Part shown: piece after piece, positions 8,668-17,244 of the stretch
Position numbering within the stretch: position 1 is the first letter of the stretch
Layout of the letters: each line of letters starts with the position of its first letter
Assembly (NCBI GenBank): GCA_016929335.1
Contig: JAFGIY010000193.1
Location: 24,212-88,211 of the forward strand
DNA: 64,000 nt
Source: Acidobacteriota bacterium
GTDB lineage: Bacteria; Acidobacteriota; UBA6911
Reading direction: 5' to 3'
Notes under the pieces: model-generated
Told to the model about the DNA's origin: nothing
Databases searched by the model: none
The model's input: the letters and a program-made list of their open reading frames with translations, nothing else
Translations under genes and position numbers: made by a program

Positions 8668-9966
8668 CTACGCGCAGCGAAGGATGCCTCTGGCCCACAG
8701 GCAGTCGCCACAGACCGGGAAAGGATTACCCTGGCAATCTATTTCGTTTCCATCGGCGAATTCACAGCCGGAGCAATCCGTGCAGGGGGAAAATTCAAAT
8801 TTTCTCACCCGCTCACGAAAGCCTGCATAATCAGGTTGCAGCCAAATCGATTCCAGGGATTGTTCCATCAGATTCCCATATTCACAACGGCGGAAAAATT
8901 TCTTCCGGTCCCTTATATAACAGGAGTACGAATGCATCAACGGCGGGCAGGGGCTCACAGTGCCGTGGCAGGACAGTGCCAGGCTCCCCGGCCTTATGAA
9001 GGGGCAGTAGTTGTTCCGCTGATTCAGGTCGATATCGAGATAACTCAAATTGGCCTGCTGACTCGAAATGGTTGATATCGATTTCAGGGTATCCAAGCTC
9101 CAATCCATCTTGGGAAGGATCCAGTTCGGATTGCGATCACTTCCTTGACCCTCGTGGCTGGTCGGCTCCAGGCTGTAAAGAATCTCATTCTGAAGCTCGG
9201 CGGTATATGGCAGCACGTTCGAAACCAGGATGAAAGATGCCCGGATATTCTCGGCGATTTTCTGGAGCGCAGGCAATTCGTGGATGTTGCTCTTCATGGC
9301 CACAAACTCGATCCCGATTTTCAGCGGAGCCGAAGGCATCAGATCAAGCCCGTCTTTAATAGGAAATTGGAAATCAGCCGTACCGAGGAATCCAAGCTCC
9401 GAGCCGCCCGTATCCTTAATCTTTCTCAAGAAATCCTCATGCAAAGATGTTTCAATATCGAGCTGAGTCGAGCATTTTGTCGCGCTCCACCAATAGAGAG
9501 TCCGTACACTGTTTATTATCTCTTTCAGTGATGCGCCGGGCCGGACGGCGCCGTGAGATTCGTCGGACGTTCCGTCGATAGAGACGGTGAACTGATCAAG
9601 ACCGGCATCGATCAGCCGCTCCGCCAGCGGTGAGGTGAGAAGCATGGCATTGCTCGTCATCTCCGTCCGCAATCCGTTTTCATGGGCAAGCCGGACCATC
9701 TCGGGAAAACGCGGATGCAATAGAGGTTCGCCGAATCCGGCGAAGGCAATCGTCTTTGCATCTGAAAAATTCGCCAGTCCTTCCATCAAAGCCTGATAAA
9801 CGGGCCATGCCATATCCTCAAACGGCTCATCCCAGGAATGGCGAATACAGGTAACGCAGCTAAGGTTGCAGCGGTTGGTCGGCTCCACATAAATCTTTGT
9901 AAGTGGATCGACGGATTGGGCCGGAATTGGGTTTTCTTCGGTTGCATCTAATTCTGTGTGTTTCAT
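8668..9966 (-). CDS. Radical SAM/SPASM maturase associated with AOR-family tungsten enzymes
   Basis: 432 residues. The radical SAM cluster motif is CNLSCVTC (C-x3-C-x2-C) near residue 33, followed by the GFGEPLLHP and SIDGT strands of the SAM barrel. The C-terminal hundred residues carry many cysteines (CPF, SPCPP, CTDCSGC, VCGDC), a SPASM-type domain for extra iron-sulfur clusters. Proteins of this kind are encoded beside AOR-family oxidoreductases and are described as tungsten-cofactor oxidoreductase maturases. Here the MoaD-like and AOR genes lie just upstream on the same strand, which supports that role. A strong hairpin (10052-10092) lies in the 149-base gap before it and may set its expression relative to the enzyme. 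Confidence 0.82.
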   Translation of the reverse strand: MKHTELDATEENPIPAQSVDPLTKIYVEPTNRCNLSCVTCIRHSWDEPFEDMAWPVYQALMEGLANFSDAKTIAFAGFGEPLLHPRFPEMVRLAHENGLRTEMTSNAMLLTSPLAERLIDAGLDQFTVSIDGTSDESHGAVRPGASLKEIINSVRTLYWWSATKCSTQLDIETSLHEDFLRKIKDTGGSELGFLGTADFQFPIKDGLDLMPSAPLKIGIEFVAMKSNIHELPALQKIAENIRASFILVSNVLPYTAELQNEILYSLEPTSHEGQGSDRNPNWILPKMDWSLDTLKSISTISSQQANLSYLDIDLNQRNNYCPFIRPGSLALSCHGTVSPCPPLMHSYSCYIRDRKKFFRRCEYGNLMEQSLESIWLQPDYAGFRERVRKFEFSPCTDCSGCEFADGNEIDCQGNPFPVCGDCLWARGILRCA

Positions 9967-10051
9967 CTGATTCCATTTCTACTTCATCCTGCCGCCCATG
10001 GCGATCACCGCTTCCCGGCTGTTACTTCGCAGTTGAGTATCCGCTTTACAG

Positions 10052-10092
10052 CAGGAAGCCCACCGCAGAGCATGCCTGCGGTGGGCTTCCTG
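10052..10092 (-). terminator. Perfect 16-bp hairpin between moaD-like and radical SAM genes
   Basis: The arms CAGGAAGCCCACCGCA and TGCGGTGGGCTTCCTG are exact inverted copies around a 9-base loop. No T-run follows on the minus strand, so it is not a typical intrinsic terminator. It may be an mRNA processing or stabilising element, or an attenuator within the operon. Confidence 0.5.
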
Positions 10093-10115
10093 TGTTGGTG
10101 CGCAGGATCTTCCGG

Positions 10116-10340
10116 TTATCCTCCCTCTAAAAAAGGATAGAGCTGGACGAAATCGCCGTCCTTTATGACGCAGTCCAACGGCGCCCAAGCCTCGTTTATC
10201 AGCACCATACCCACGTCGTTTTCCGCAAGCCCGAGTCTGGCCTCGAGCTGCGTGAGGCTGAGAGACTCACCGATATCCAGCGTCTGGCGTTTTGTGCCCA
10301 TCAGCTCAGCAAGATTCAAACCGAACTCAATCTCGATCAT
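10116..10340 (-). CDS. MoaD/ThiS-like ubiquitin-fold protein
   Basis: 74 residues ending in FLEGG, so it has the C-terminal Gly-Gly needed for adenylation and thiocarboxylation. The beta-grasp pattern (MIEIEFG..., short helix, ...VIKDGDFVQLYPF) fits MoaD. In molybdopterin synthesis MoaD donates the dithiolene sulfur; MoaD-like genes beside AOR enzymes are thought to serve the tungstopterin cofactor. It starts 22 bases after the AOR stop, so it is translated from the same message. No MoaE or MoeB partner is in the window, so it presumably uses the cell's general ones. Confidence 0.85.
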   Translation of the reverse strand: MIEIEFGLNLAELMGTKRQTLDIGESLSLTQLEARLGLAENDVGMVLINEAWAPLDCVIKDGDFVQLYPFLEGG

Positions 10341-10362
10341 ACAGTTCCTCTAAAGCCCCGGT

Positions 10363-12078
10363 TCAGTTCAGGCGGCCTTTCTGCATTTCTTCATCGGAGA
10401 GGTCGAAGACAGAATCATGGGGAGGCAGTGGAACTCTATACATATACTCCGGCAGCTTGTCCTGAGCCGGCGAGATACCGGATTTGACGTTGTATTCATA
10501 CTCCAGGCGCGCGGTCTCGTGGCCTTGTTCCCAGAACTCTTCCACCGTCATCTTATCGCCGCAGATACCGTATGCAAACTTGGTAAAAAGCTCCGGTTTC
10601 TTGAACAGGTAGCTCCGGGAAAAGATGCAGAAGCCCATATTCTCCAGGCCGGCCATCTGCAGCTGGGTTTTGCGGGACAGATCGCCCTGGCCTTCGCAGG
10701 CCAGAGGCGGCATCGTGGCGCGGGCGCCGTACAGGTTGCCCGTGGTATGGTCGCCGCCCTGTGAGGTCATGGCGAAGGTAACACCGTTGCCCTTCAGCGC
10801 ACGGGGATCGTAGCCCGGGAAGGCTTGGCCTTTTGACATGGGCAGATCGTTTATTCCGAACACCTCGCCTGTGGTCTTGACGCCGCTGCCGATCACGCGG
10901 CCAAGTGGCGTTGCAGCCTCAATTTCGTTCAGCAGCTTCATGAAGCTTTCCTCGTTGCCGAACTCGGCTATCCCTGCCTCCACAGCAATGCCCAGAGCGG
11001 CGCCGGTCTCGATGGCGTCCAAACCCAGATCGTTAACCTTGTCGTTCAGGCGGGCGATGCTGTCCAAGCTGGCCAGGCAAAGGTTAGAGCCCAACAGGGA
11101 CAAATTTTCATACTGGACGGTGGAGCAGATGGATTTTCCGTTTTCGTCAGGGAAAGTGGACATGCACTTGATCATGCATCCGTTCATGCAGGACTGGCCG
11201 GTCTTGCCCTCGCCGCCGCGAGCCTGGATGAGCTCGACCATTTTCTCGCCGCCGATTTCCTTGTGTTGGTCGAAAGCGCCCAGCGTGAAATTGCGGGTGG
11301 GACATAATCCCAGCTCGTTGACAATTTTAAACATGCCCGTGGTGCCATAGAGCTGGTTGGTCTTCTTAATGGTAGGCATGGCGTCGATGAGCATCTTGTG
11401 ATATTCCTTTGCAGCTTCGTCAAAAACAGCCTTGTCGAAGTATTTCATCTTCGAAGTAACGGCCGGAATAATCACAATAGCCTTGATCCGCTTGCTGCCC
11501 ATGACCGCGCCCATGCCGCCACGGGCCGCGAAACGCATTTCTCCCTTGGGAGCCGCGCATACGACTCCGGCACCCTTCATCATATATTCACCGGAGGGGC
11601 CGGTGCATATGATGCCGGCCTTCTCGCTGAATTTCTGGCGCAGTGTTTTGATAGTATTCCGCGCGCCCATGTGTAACAGCTCGTTCATGACCTCGAGCTT
11701 TATGCTCTCCTCAGAAATCACGAGGACATAGGTGTTTTTGTCGCCGGCCGCAGGCAGCTTTTCGAAGATGATGGCGCGGATGCCGTGTCTCGCCATGTCG
11801 TTGGCGGCTGTGCCGCCGGAACTGGCTTCCTTAATGCCGTTGGTGAGCGGGCTCTTGCCGCCAACGGAAAGCCTGCCCGAGCTGGAAACCATGGTGCCGC
11901 CCAGCAGACCTGTACAGATGATGAGCTTGTTCTTGATGCCAAGAGGTTCGCAGGTCGGGTCGACCTCGTCGGTCATAAAACGGGCGATAAAGCCCCGGGA
12001 GCCGTAACTGTTATATTTTCCGGCCTCCTCCTGGGTGATCTCTTTGGTCTCCATGTTTACTCTGACTATCGTTGCCAT
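10363..12078 (-). CDS. Aldehyde ferredoxin oxidoreductase family protein (tungsten/molybdenum bis-pterin)
   Basis: 571 residues. AOR-family enzymes oxidise aldehydes to acids (or work on related substrates) with a W/Mo bis-pyranopterin cofactor and a [4Fe-4S] cluster, passing electrons to ferredoxin. The N-terminal domain has the cofactor-binding GRLSVGGKSPLTNG and SSGGTAANDMA segments. The cluster ligands are C-x3-C-x3-C in SCMNGCMIKCM near residue 300 and the later cysteine in LLGSNLC near 335. The CMxGCxxxC form resembles the YdhV-like branch more than archaeal AOR, so the substrate is open. AGGAG precedes the ATG at 12078. The MoaD-like and rSAM maturase genes follow, and the TupA-like system nearby would supply tungstate. 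Confidence 0.88.
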   Translation of the reverse strand: MATIVRVNMETKEITQEEAGKYNSYGSRGFIARFMTDEVDPTCEPLGIKNKLIICTGLLGGTMVSSSGRLSVGGKSPLTNGIKEASSGGTAANDMARHGIRAIIFEKLPAAGDKNTYVLVISEESIKLEVMNELLHMGARNTIKTLRQKFSEKAGIICTGPSGEYMMKGAGVVCAAPKGEMRFAARGGMGAVMGSKRIKAIVIIPAVTSKMKYFDKAVFDEAAKEYHKMLIDAMPTIKKTNQLYGTTGMFKIVNELGLCPTRNFTLGAFDQHKEIGGEKMVELIQARGGEGKTGQSCMNGCMIKCMSTFPDENGKSICSTVQYENLSLLGSNLCLASLDSIARLNDKVNDLGLDAIETGAALGIAVEAGIAEFGNEESFMKLLNEIEAATPLGRVIGSGVKTTGEVFGINDLPMSKGQAFPGYDPRALKGNGVTFAMTSQGGDHTTGNLYGARATMPPLACEGQGDLSRKTQLQMAGLENMGFCIFSRSYLFKKPELFTKFAYGICGDKMTVEEFWEQGHETARLEYEYNVKSGISPAQDKLPEYMYRVPLPPHDSVFDLSDEEMQKGRLN

Positions 12079-12519
12079 ACACCTATTTCTCCTACCAAAA
12101 TAATTCCGGCTTTACTGACAAGCATTACGAACAGATATGCCATTTACTTAAATTCTTAATTACCGTCCATTCGTCACGTTTCCGTATACAGGACAATCCG
12201 GCCTGCGCCCGGTGCATAGCGGAGACAGGGTCCACTCAGAGCCATCGAACAACAGCAGTTTGCCGGAAGCAGCGTTCGTTGCTGTCCGTCATGGCTTTCC
12301 GCTCTTCCATCATCCCGGAAAGCACTCCGCGAAAGTGAATGCTTCGTTGCGCAATTCTCGGCGGCTAAGGCATCGAAATAGCGCCGATTATGATAACTTT
12401 CGATCCACATCACGCAAGAAATACTTTCTCCCATTGGAAATGTATTCCGCATTTATATTAATGTAAAATATAAGTTGCCTATGTAGTTATAGCCAATATC
12501 TATGATAGGGAGTGAAGCG
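12079..12519. promoter_or_regulatory. Divergent intergenic region between AOR and LysR genes
   Basis: About 440 bases with no convincing gene; the 92-residue minus-strand ORF here looks random. The LysR-proximal end is AT-rich and holds the dyad ATAG-N7-CTAT (12489-12503), which contains the T-N11-A core of LysR-type operators, 16 bases before the proposed TTG start. A hairpin-forming pair (AAGCATTC and GAGTGCTT on the minus strand, near 12340) lies in the long AOR leader. I could not match the leader to the molybdenum-cofactor riboswitch. Confidence 0.35.
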
Positions 12520-13407
12520 TTGGAACTTCGTCAAATGGAATATTTTCAAAGAGCAGGGCGAATGAGGAGCATCACCAAGGCTGCCGCTGAACTGCATGTC
12601 TCTCAACCTTCTGTTACGATTGCGATTCGGAAACTCGAAGAGGAGCTCGGTGTGCCTCTCTTTGATCGGAGCCTGAAAAAGCAGATTTCGCTAACGCCCG
12701 AAGGTCAGGCATGTCTGAAGCGAACGGATGACATTCTTGCACGCATAAGGGATCTCATCTCAGAGATGAATGATTACCGCCTCGCGGAGAAGGGAATCAT
12801 CAAGATCGGCATCACGCCGGTTATCGGCGCCTATTTCTTTCCTGCGGCTCTTGCCCGGTTCCAAAAGGCTCACCCGCGCGTCAAGGTGACTGTTTTTGAG
12901 GAGGGATCGCTATCCCTCAGGAAAAGGCTTGCACGCGGAGAGCTTGATCTCACGATGATGATTATCTCCAAGACATCATCACACCTCGAAACCGTACCTG
13001 TAGCCAAAGGACAGCTGCTCGCCTGTTTCTCACGCCACAACCCTTTAAACAGACTTGAAAAAATACCCTTTGCCAAGCTTCGGGATCAATCCTTCATTTT
13101 GTTTCGCGAAGATACATACAGCCGGAAAATGATTCTGGATGAGTGTGCCCGAAACAAATTCACTCCTCGTATTGTATTTTCCTCGAGCCAGATCGAGACC
13201 GTAATGGGGATGGTCGGGCATGGAGTCGGAATATCCTTTTTGCTCGATACGATCGTCACGAAATATCCCGACGTTGTCGGAAGGCCTTTGTCCAAACCGC
13301 TATTGCTCGAGGCAGGATTAGCCTGGAGCAAGGATAGGTATCTGTCGAAAGCAGCCACACTGCTCATGCATTCGTTTTTGGAAGCGCCCGAGGAGATTGA
13401 AGCCTGA
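12520..13407 (+). CDS. LysR-family transcriptional regulator, divergent from AOR operon
   Basis: 295 residues from a TTG at 12520. The track ATG at 12502 has no ribosome site and overlaps the operator-like dyad, while AGGGAG sits 7 bases before the TTG, which gives the usual (M)ELRQMEYF start. The winged helix-turn-helix follows (SITKAAAELHVSQPSVTIAIRKLEEELG), then a substrate-binding effector domain starting near residue 90 (GIIKIGITPVIGAYFFPAAL). Divergent orientation from the AOR gene suggests it activates AOR, MoaD-like and rSAM expression in response to a pathway metabolite. It ends 5 bases before the stop of the convergent PhlG-like gene. Confidence 0.85.
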   Translation: MELRQMEYFQRAGRMRSITKAAAELHVSQPSVTIAIRKLEEELGVPLFDRSLKKQISLTPEGQACLKRTDDILARIRDLISEMNDYRLAEKGIIKIGITPVIGAYFFPAALARFQKAHPRVKVTVFEEGSLSLRKRLARGELDLTMMIISKTSSHLETVPVAKGQLLACFSRHNPLNRLEKIPFAKLRDQSFILFREDTYSRKMILDECARNKFTPRIVFSSSQIETVMGMVGHGVGISFLLDTIVTKYPDVVGRPLSKPLLLEAGLAWSKDRYLSKAATLLMHSFLEAPEEIEA

Positions 13408-13412
13408 CCGCT

Positions 13413-14324
13413 TCAGCAATACATGCTATGGCCCAGTTCTTTGTAGATCCGAGGAAGGAAGTCTCCTAAGCGTGTGAACTCCTTGACATTGTGGCGAGCC
13501 AAGCCTTGAACAGACGCGACCGGCACTGATACTCCCGGGGGGAGGCACAATTTGGGCTTGCCCTCCTCAGTAAAGCGGTAACCCATCCAAAAGCGCGTGC
13601 GATGTATAAGACCGCCGGGAGCGTTGTAGAATACATGGCACATAATGGAGGGCGCAGCAATAGAACTGTCCTCTTTGTCAACCGCGACCGCCCAACCCTC
13701 TCCTCCGGCAAAGGCTGTAATAACCTTATTAAAGCGCTCCATGTCGAAGCCCATGTCTGCCGGCGAACGGAAGCGGATGTCGACATTCTCCATGCCGCAG
13801 TCGCAGTTTTCCGTCACATAGTGCGTAACACCCCAGTTCTTCTCCCGGTTGGGGATGCCGGGATCCAGGATGCGAGCCCGGTCGGTGGCGCTGAGCATGA
13901 TGCCGGCGTGCTGAGGCGGGTACCAGATGCGGTAGCGCAAGTCTTCAAGCGGGTGCCAGGCAAACCACCAGTCGATCATATCGGCAGTCACCCCGGGGTA
14001 AAAAATCTTGTTCGCAATGAAACCGGCCCCATTCGTCAGATTACACCAACCGATCTCCACTTCTTCGGTTTCCAGCCTCTTCACGTCCAGCAGCCGATTG
14101 ATTTCTTCAGGACCGAAGGCCCGGGCAGGATCAATGGGCTGGTCCATCCCGGCATAGTGGGCGGGATCGTAAGGCTTTATCTTCTCGTAGTAATACTTGG
14201 CGAAAGGACGAGCCTCTTCTTCGGGCGTGAGCGGGGGAAGCGTAGCCTTGACCTTGCTGTCGATCCGGTTCTGAGCATAAGTCTTCTGGGCTTTCCATTC
14301 AGGCTTGGTTTTGTCTTCAGTCAT
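13413..14324 (-). CDS. PhlG-like (DAPG hydrolase family) protein
   Basis: 303 residues. The central part reads like the 2,4-diacetylphloroglucinol hydrolase (PhlG) family: GVTADMIDWWFAWHPLEDLRYRIWY (shortened here), then histidine- and glutamate-bearing strands (WGVTHYVTEN, MCHVFYNAPGGLIHRTRFWMGY, LARHNVKEF). PhlG is a zinc enzyme that hydrolyses a C-C bond next to a carbonyl on an aromatic ring. The same MIDWW module occurs at the C terminus of the flavoprotein at 14963-17209. AAGGGAATCGCG precedes the ATG. The substrate is unknown; the neighbours argue for cleavage of an acylated aromatic or beta-diketone. Confident on the family, not on the reaction. Confidence 0.7.
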   Translation of the reverse strand: MTEDKTKPEWKAQKTYAQNRIDSKVKATLPPLTPEEEARPFAKYYYEKIKPYDPAHYAGMDQPIDPARAFGPEEINRLLDVKRLETEEVEIGWCNLTNGAGFIANKIFYPGVTADMIDWWFAWHPLEDLRYRIWYPPQHAGIMLSATDRARILDPGIPNREKNWGVTHYVTENCDCGMENVDIRFRSPADMGFDMERFNKVITAFAGGEGWAVAVDKEDSSIAAPSIMCHVFYNAPGGLIHRTRFWMGYRFTEEGKPKLCLPPGVSVPVASVQGLARHNVKEFTRLGDFLPRIYKELGHSMYC

Positions 14325-14477
14325 CGCGATTCCCTTGCTTTTGAGTTCCCAGTTCAGAGTTGCCGGTTCCCGGATTTCACTATGGCAAGCGCCTCGAAAT
14401 GAAGATGTCTTTATTCTTCTTCCAGCTCCCGGCTTGTTTGCCGGTTTTTTGACTGTACACCTCTTCTCGGAAACGGA

Positions 14478-14858
14478 TTACTTTGCTCTTGATGCAACAA
14501 ACTCCTCGGTCCCATAGCTGCCGACTGCTCGGGAACCGCGGATCTCATCTCCGGAAATCTTGCCTTTATATTCGCATCTGAGTTCCTGACCTTGCATCTG
14601 CAGCGTTTCGACAAACGAAATTTCATCACCCTTCACGGTGCCTTCCGTCAGGGCGGATTCGCTGGACTCGCTTCCCATGGACATCACCGCTTTCCCTGTG
14701 AGCTTTTCTCCTTCCACCTTAAGATCGAAGGTGTAGTTCATGTCTCCAATCGGAGTCTTGATAGTAGTTGTCCATTTGCCGGATATATCGGCGGCAAGAG
14801 CCGGAACCAGGCAGAGCAGTACAACGGACACAGCAAGCAGAATCCTTTTGCATCGCAT
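14478..14858 (-). CDS. Small secreted beta-rich protein, unknown function
   Basis: 126 residues from the ATG at 14858, spaced 8 bases from AAAGGAG; a GTG at 14861 is also possible. A signal peptide of about 22 residues ends at ALA-A, giving a mature protein that starts ADISGKWTTT. The rest alternates polar and hydrophobic residues with repeated LKVEGEKLTGK and GTVKGDEISF units, suggesting a small beta barrel or sandwich. A divergent paralogue with the same layout lies at 61517-61975 beside the UGSC-like selenoprotein. Function unknown. Similar short proteins are, as I recall, frequent in Acidobacteriota. Confidence 0.75.
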   Translation of the reverse strand: MRCKRILLAVSVVLLCLVPALAADISGKWTTTIKTPIGDMNYTFDLKVEGEKLTGKAVMSMGSESSESALTEGTVKGDEISFVETLQMQGQELRCEYKGKISGDEIRGSRAVGSYGTEEFVASRAK

Positions 14859-14962
14859 CACGTATTCTCCTTTTAGTTAAAAAGAATCAAATATCACTTT
14901 TCGTATAACCTTTGGAGTGTGCAAGCTTGCTGCCGCACTCCAAGGCGCCCTGCGGGCGCACT

Positions 14963-17209
14963 TCAACTGCGCTTTCCTGTTTTTGCGAATGAGCATTGCC
15001 TGTTGATTGTTGGGTCTTTGACGACCTGCCACAATCTGTAAAGATCGGGCAGGAATTTTGGGAACGTCGATACTTCCGCCCGGTCATGTGTTTTCCAAAT
15101 TTCAGGCAGGGCGGGAGGAACGGGACCGAGGAAACGCATTGTGGATCGCATTCTGGTCCCGCAAGGGCTCTTCTCCCATTCATGGAGAATCATGGCGCCC
15201 ACGTTTCCCTCGGGATCAATTCCCGATGCAACAATTGCATGTTCGTAGCTGCGCGGGATGGGACAGTTGTCGGGATCATCCCATCGAATCCGGATCTTCA
15301 TCGGCGGCATTGGTCCCATCCTTTCCTCCGCTATCTGGATTGCGCCCAGATAGCCGCCCACAGGCGGCGGCACTTCCCATACGAATGACTTGTGGTCGTT
15401 CGGTTCCCACAGAGGGTATCCCTTTTCCATATTGACCCACCACCAGTCGATCATTTCGGGCGTTACACCCACAAGCTCGTCGTGATCAACGACTGCATCA
15501 GGTACAGCTGTAGTCATGCCGGGTTTGAGTTTGAAGCGCTCAATGGGAATAGCTTCCGTTTTAACGACCATTTTGTCCTCCACTTTTTTAACAATGACCC
15601 ACTTGAGCCAGTTTTCATCATCCTGCTGGGGGTAATCCTCCCGATAATGCCAGCCTCTGCTTTCAGTACGCGCCAGAGCGGCTTTGAATTCAATCTCGGC
15701 GCACAGCGCAATGCAGCGTGCTTCATGACACCTGCCCAGTTCGTGTGGATCCTTTGCGCTAAGCTCAGGCAGCCTGACCTGAACGGCTGCTATTTTAGTC
15801 AGGGCTTCTTCAAGCCTTTCCCGGTTTCTTCGCATGCTGTACTTCACCGGAATCACTGCTTCCTGAATGCTCCGTATGGCAGCGGATGCCTGGTAGCCGG
15901 TTTCCCGGTTCAATGGAGCATAGATGGATTCTTTCAGGCGTGCCAGGTCAGTCGAATTTGCAGAAGGAAGAGTTGTCTCTGCTATGTAACGTGACACCGA
16001 AGGGCCGGCCATCAATGCACTGAGCAGGGCGTTCATTAATCCGGAGCCTCTGAGCCTCCCGGGCGGAGCCTCGGTCGCACCTGCCCATGCCGAGCCGGCA
16101 TAGCTCGTATCGCCGATTGCCCAAAGACCCGGAATCGTTGTTTCCATATCATGATCGACTTTTACAGGGGAAAGCTCTCCGGTAAAACCAAGAGAGGCTT
16201 CTATCCTTTTTGAAGGCGGCGGACCATACTGCTGCGCTTTGGCAAATTCGCGCTCAAACAAGGCATTTAAATGGGGCCGGTCCCATTTGAATATTCCTCC
16301 ATTCCCCATTGAGCTCGCATACTCGGCCATGTCGATGTAAACAGGTCCACGCCCTTCAATAACTTCTTTTTCCATTCCGAGGATGATGGAAATGGGGATA
16401 TCCGGCTGGGGGCCTTGCATGTATCTGGAGCTTATGTGTTCGCCTTGTGCGTTGTAGAGATTATTGAAACCGAAAACGACCGGGATGCCCGTGGCTTTAT
16501 TGATGACATCATAAAAATTGCCGAACTCCGCATTCCGCATTTCGGCCCCGGCATTATAGGCAGCCGCAATGCCGTCCCCGGTGGCATTGGCCCACATCCG
16601 CATGACGCCGAAATCGCAATCGCCATTTGCAAGAATGGTTGCTTTCGCATTGAAGACCGCCGGGCGGCCATTAAGAAGATTGAATCCGACGGCGCCGGTA
16701 ACACGCTCATCCTGTTTCATCAGCTCGATCACGTGTGTTTTATCCACAAGTTTCACACCGAGCTTTGCAGCCTTTGTCCGCAGCGGCTGCATCATGTCCA
16801 GGTCCACAGCGGCCAGAGACCAGCCGAGCGGGAGGCGGCTGACGTCCGGTTCTCCGGAAGGAGTCTTCAGGACCTTGACGCCCCAGTCCGCCAGTTTCAT
16901 CACCGCTCCGTAGGATTCTTGGGCCATCGAACGCAGCAGATCCTGGTCGTTCAGATAAATGCCGATATTTTTCACATGAAAATCGACAAAGGCTTCGAGG
17001 TTGTCTTCAGGCGTGAGAAGCCACAGCACTCCGGCCCCTTTGTTTGCTTTTCCGCCCCAGCCGATCGTCTGCTTGTCCACGAGCAGCACGCTTGCGTCCG
17101 GAGACAGCTCTTTGATTCTGATTGCGGCGGCGAGCCCTCCAAAGCCGCCACCGATAATAAGGACATCGGCATTCAAAGCAGTCTCTGGATCTTTCGCTGT
17201 TTCGGCCAT
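14963..17209 (-). CDS. AprA/fumarate-reductase-like flavoprotein fused to a PhlG-like domain
   Basis: 748 residues from the ATG at 17209 (AAAGGAG 6 bases before); the track's 17329 start is too early. Residues about 10-450 are an FAD-binding fumarate reductase/APS reductase alpha-type fold: the dinucleotide motif VLIIGGGFGGLAAAI, GWGGKANKGAG, and GLWAIGDTSYAGSAW near the end. A helical domain follows (about 450-540) with an HEARCIALCAEIE segment as in AprA. From about 540 to the end comes a PhlG-like module (GVTPEMIDWWW at 581, SYEHAIV, LHEWEK). I know of no characterised protein with this combination. The ferredoxin gene just upstream resembles AprB, so electrons likely pass between them. 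Probably oxidises or reduces a substrate that the PhlG module then cleaves. Confidence 0.82.
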   Translation of the reverse strand: MAETAKDPETALNADVLIIGGGFGGLAAAIRIKELSPDASVLLVDKQTIGWGGKANKGAGVLWLLTPEDNLEAFVDFHVKNIGIYLNDQDLLRSMAQESYGAVMKLADWGVKVLKTPSGEPDVSRLPLGWSLAAVDLDMMQPLRTKAAKLGVKLVDKTHVIELMKQDERVTGAVGFNLLNGRPAVFNAKATILANGDCDFGVMRMWANATGDGIAAAYNAGAEMRNAEFGNFYDVINKATGIPVVFGFNNLYNAQGEHISSRYMQGPQPDIPISIILGMEKEVIEGRGPVYIDMAEYASSMGNGGIFKWDRPHLNALFEREFAKAQQYGPPPSKRIEASLGFTGELSPVKVDHDMETTIPGLWAIGDTSYAGSAWAGATEAPPGRLRGSGLMNALLSALMAGPSVSRYIAETTLPSANSTDLARLKESIYAPLNRETGYQASAAIRSIQEAVIPVKYSMRRNRERLEEALTKIAAVQVRLPELSAKDPHELGRCHEARCIALCAEIEFKAALARTESRGWHYREDYPQQDDENWLKWVIVKKVEDKMVVKTEAIPIERFKLKPGMTTAVPDAVVDHDELVGVTPEMIDWWWVNMEKGYPLWEPNDHKSFVWEVPPPVGGYLGAIQIAEERMGPMPPMKIRIRWDDPDNCPIPRSYEHAIVASGIDPEGNVGAMILHEWEKSPCGTRMRSTMRFLGPVPPALPEIWKTHDRAEVSTFPKFLPDLYRLWQVVKDPTINRQCSFAKTGKRS

Positions 17210-17244
17210 GCTCTGCTCCTTTAATATTCCCCGGCAGGGATAAT

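Noticed and set aside
12174-12452. 92-residue minus-strand ORF upstream of the AOR gene
   Set aside because: No ribosome site, random-looking sequence, and located in the divergent regulatory gap.
12079-12500. Possible Moco/Tuco riboswitch in the AOR leader
   Set aside because: I could find only a short hairpin and not the conserved multi-helix consensus; a covariance-model search would decide.
13413-13424. TGA stop of the PhlG-like gene considered as a Sec codon
   Set aside because: Reading on runs antisense into the LysR gene with no conserved sequence; it is a normal stop.
13602-14402. 266-residue plus-strand ORF
   Set aside because: Antisense to the PhlG-like gene, whose protein is clearly recognisable.
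14963-14965. TGA stop of the fused flavoprotein considered as a Sec codon
   Set aside because: The continuation is low-quality sequence, and the GCGCCC-GCA-GGGCGC hairpin after it lacks a GGU loop; more likely a true stop with a structured 3' end.
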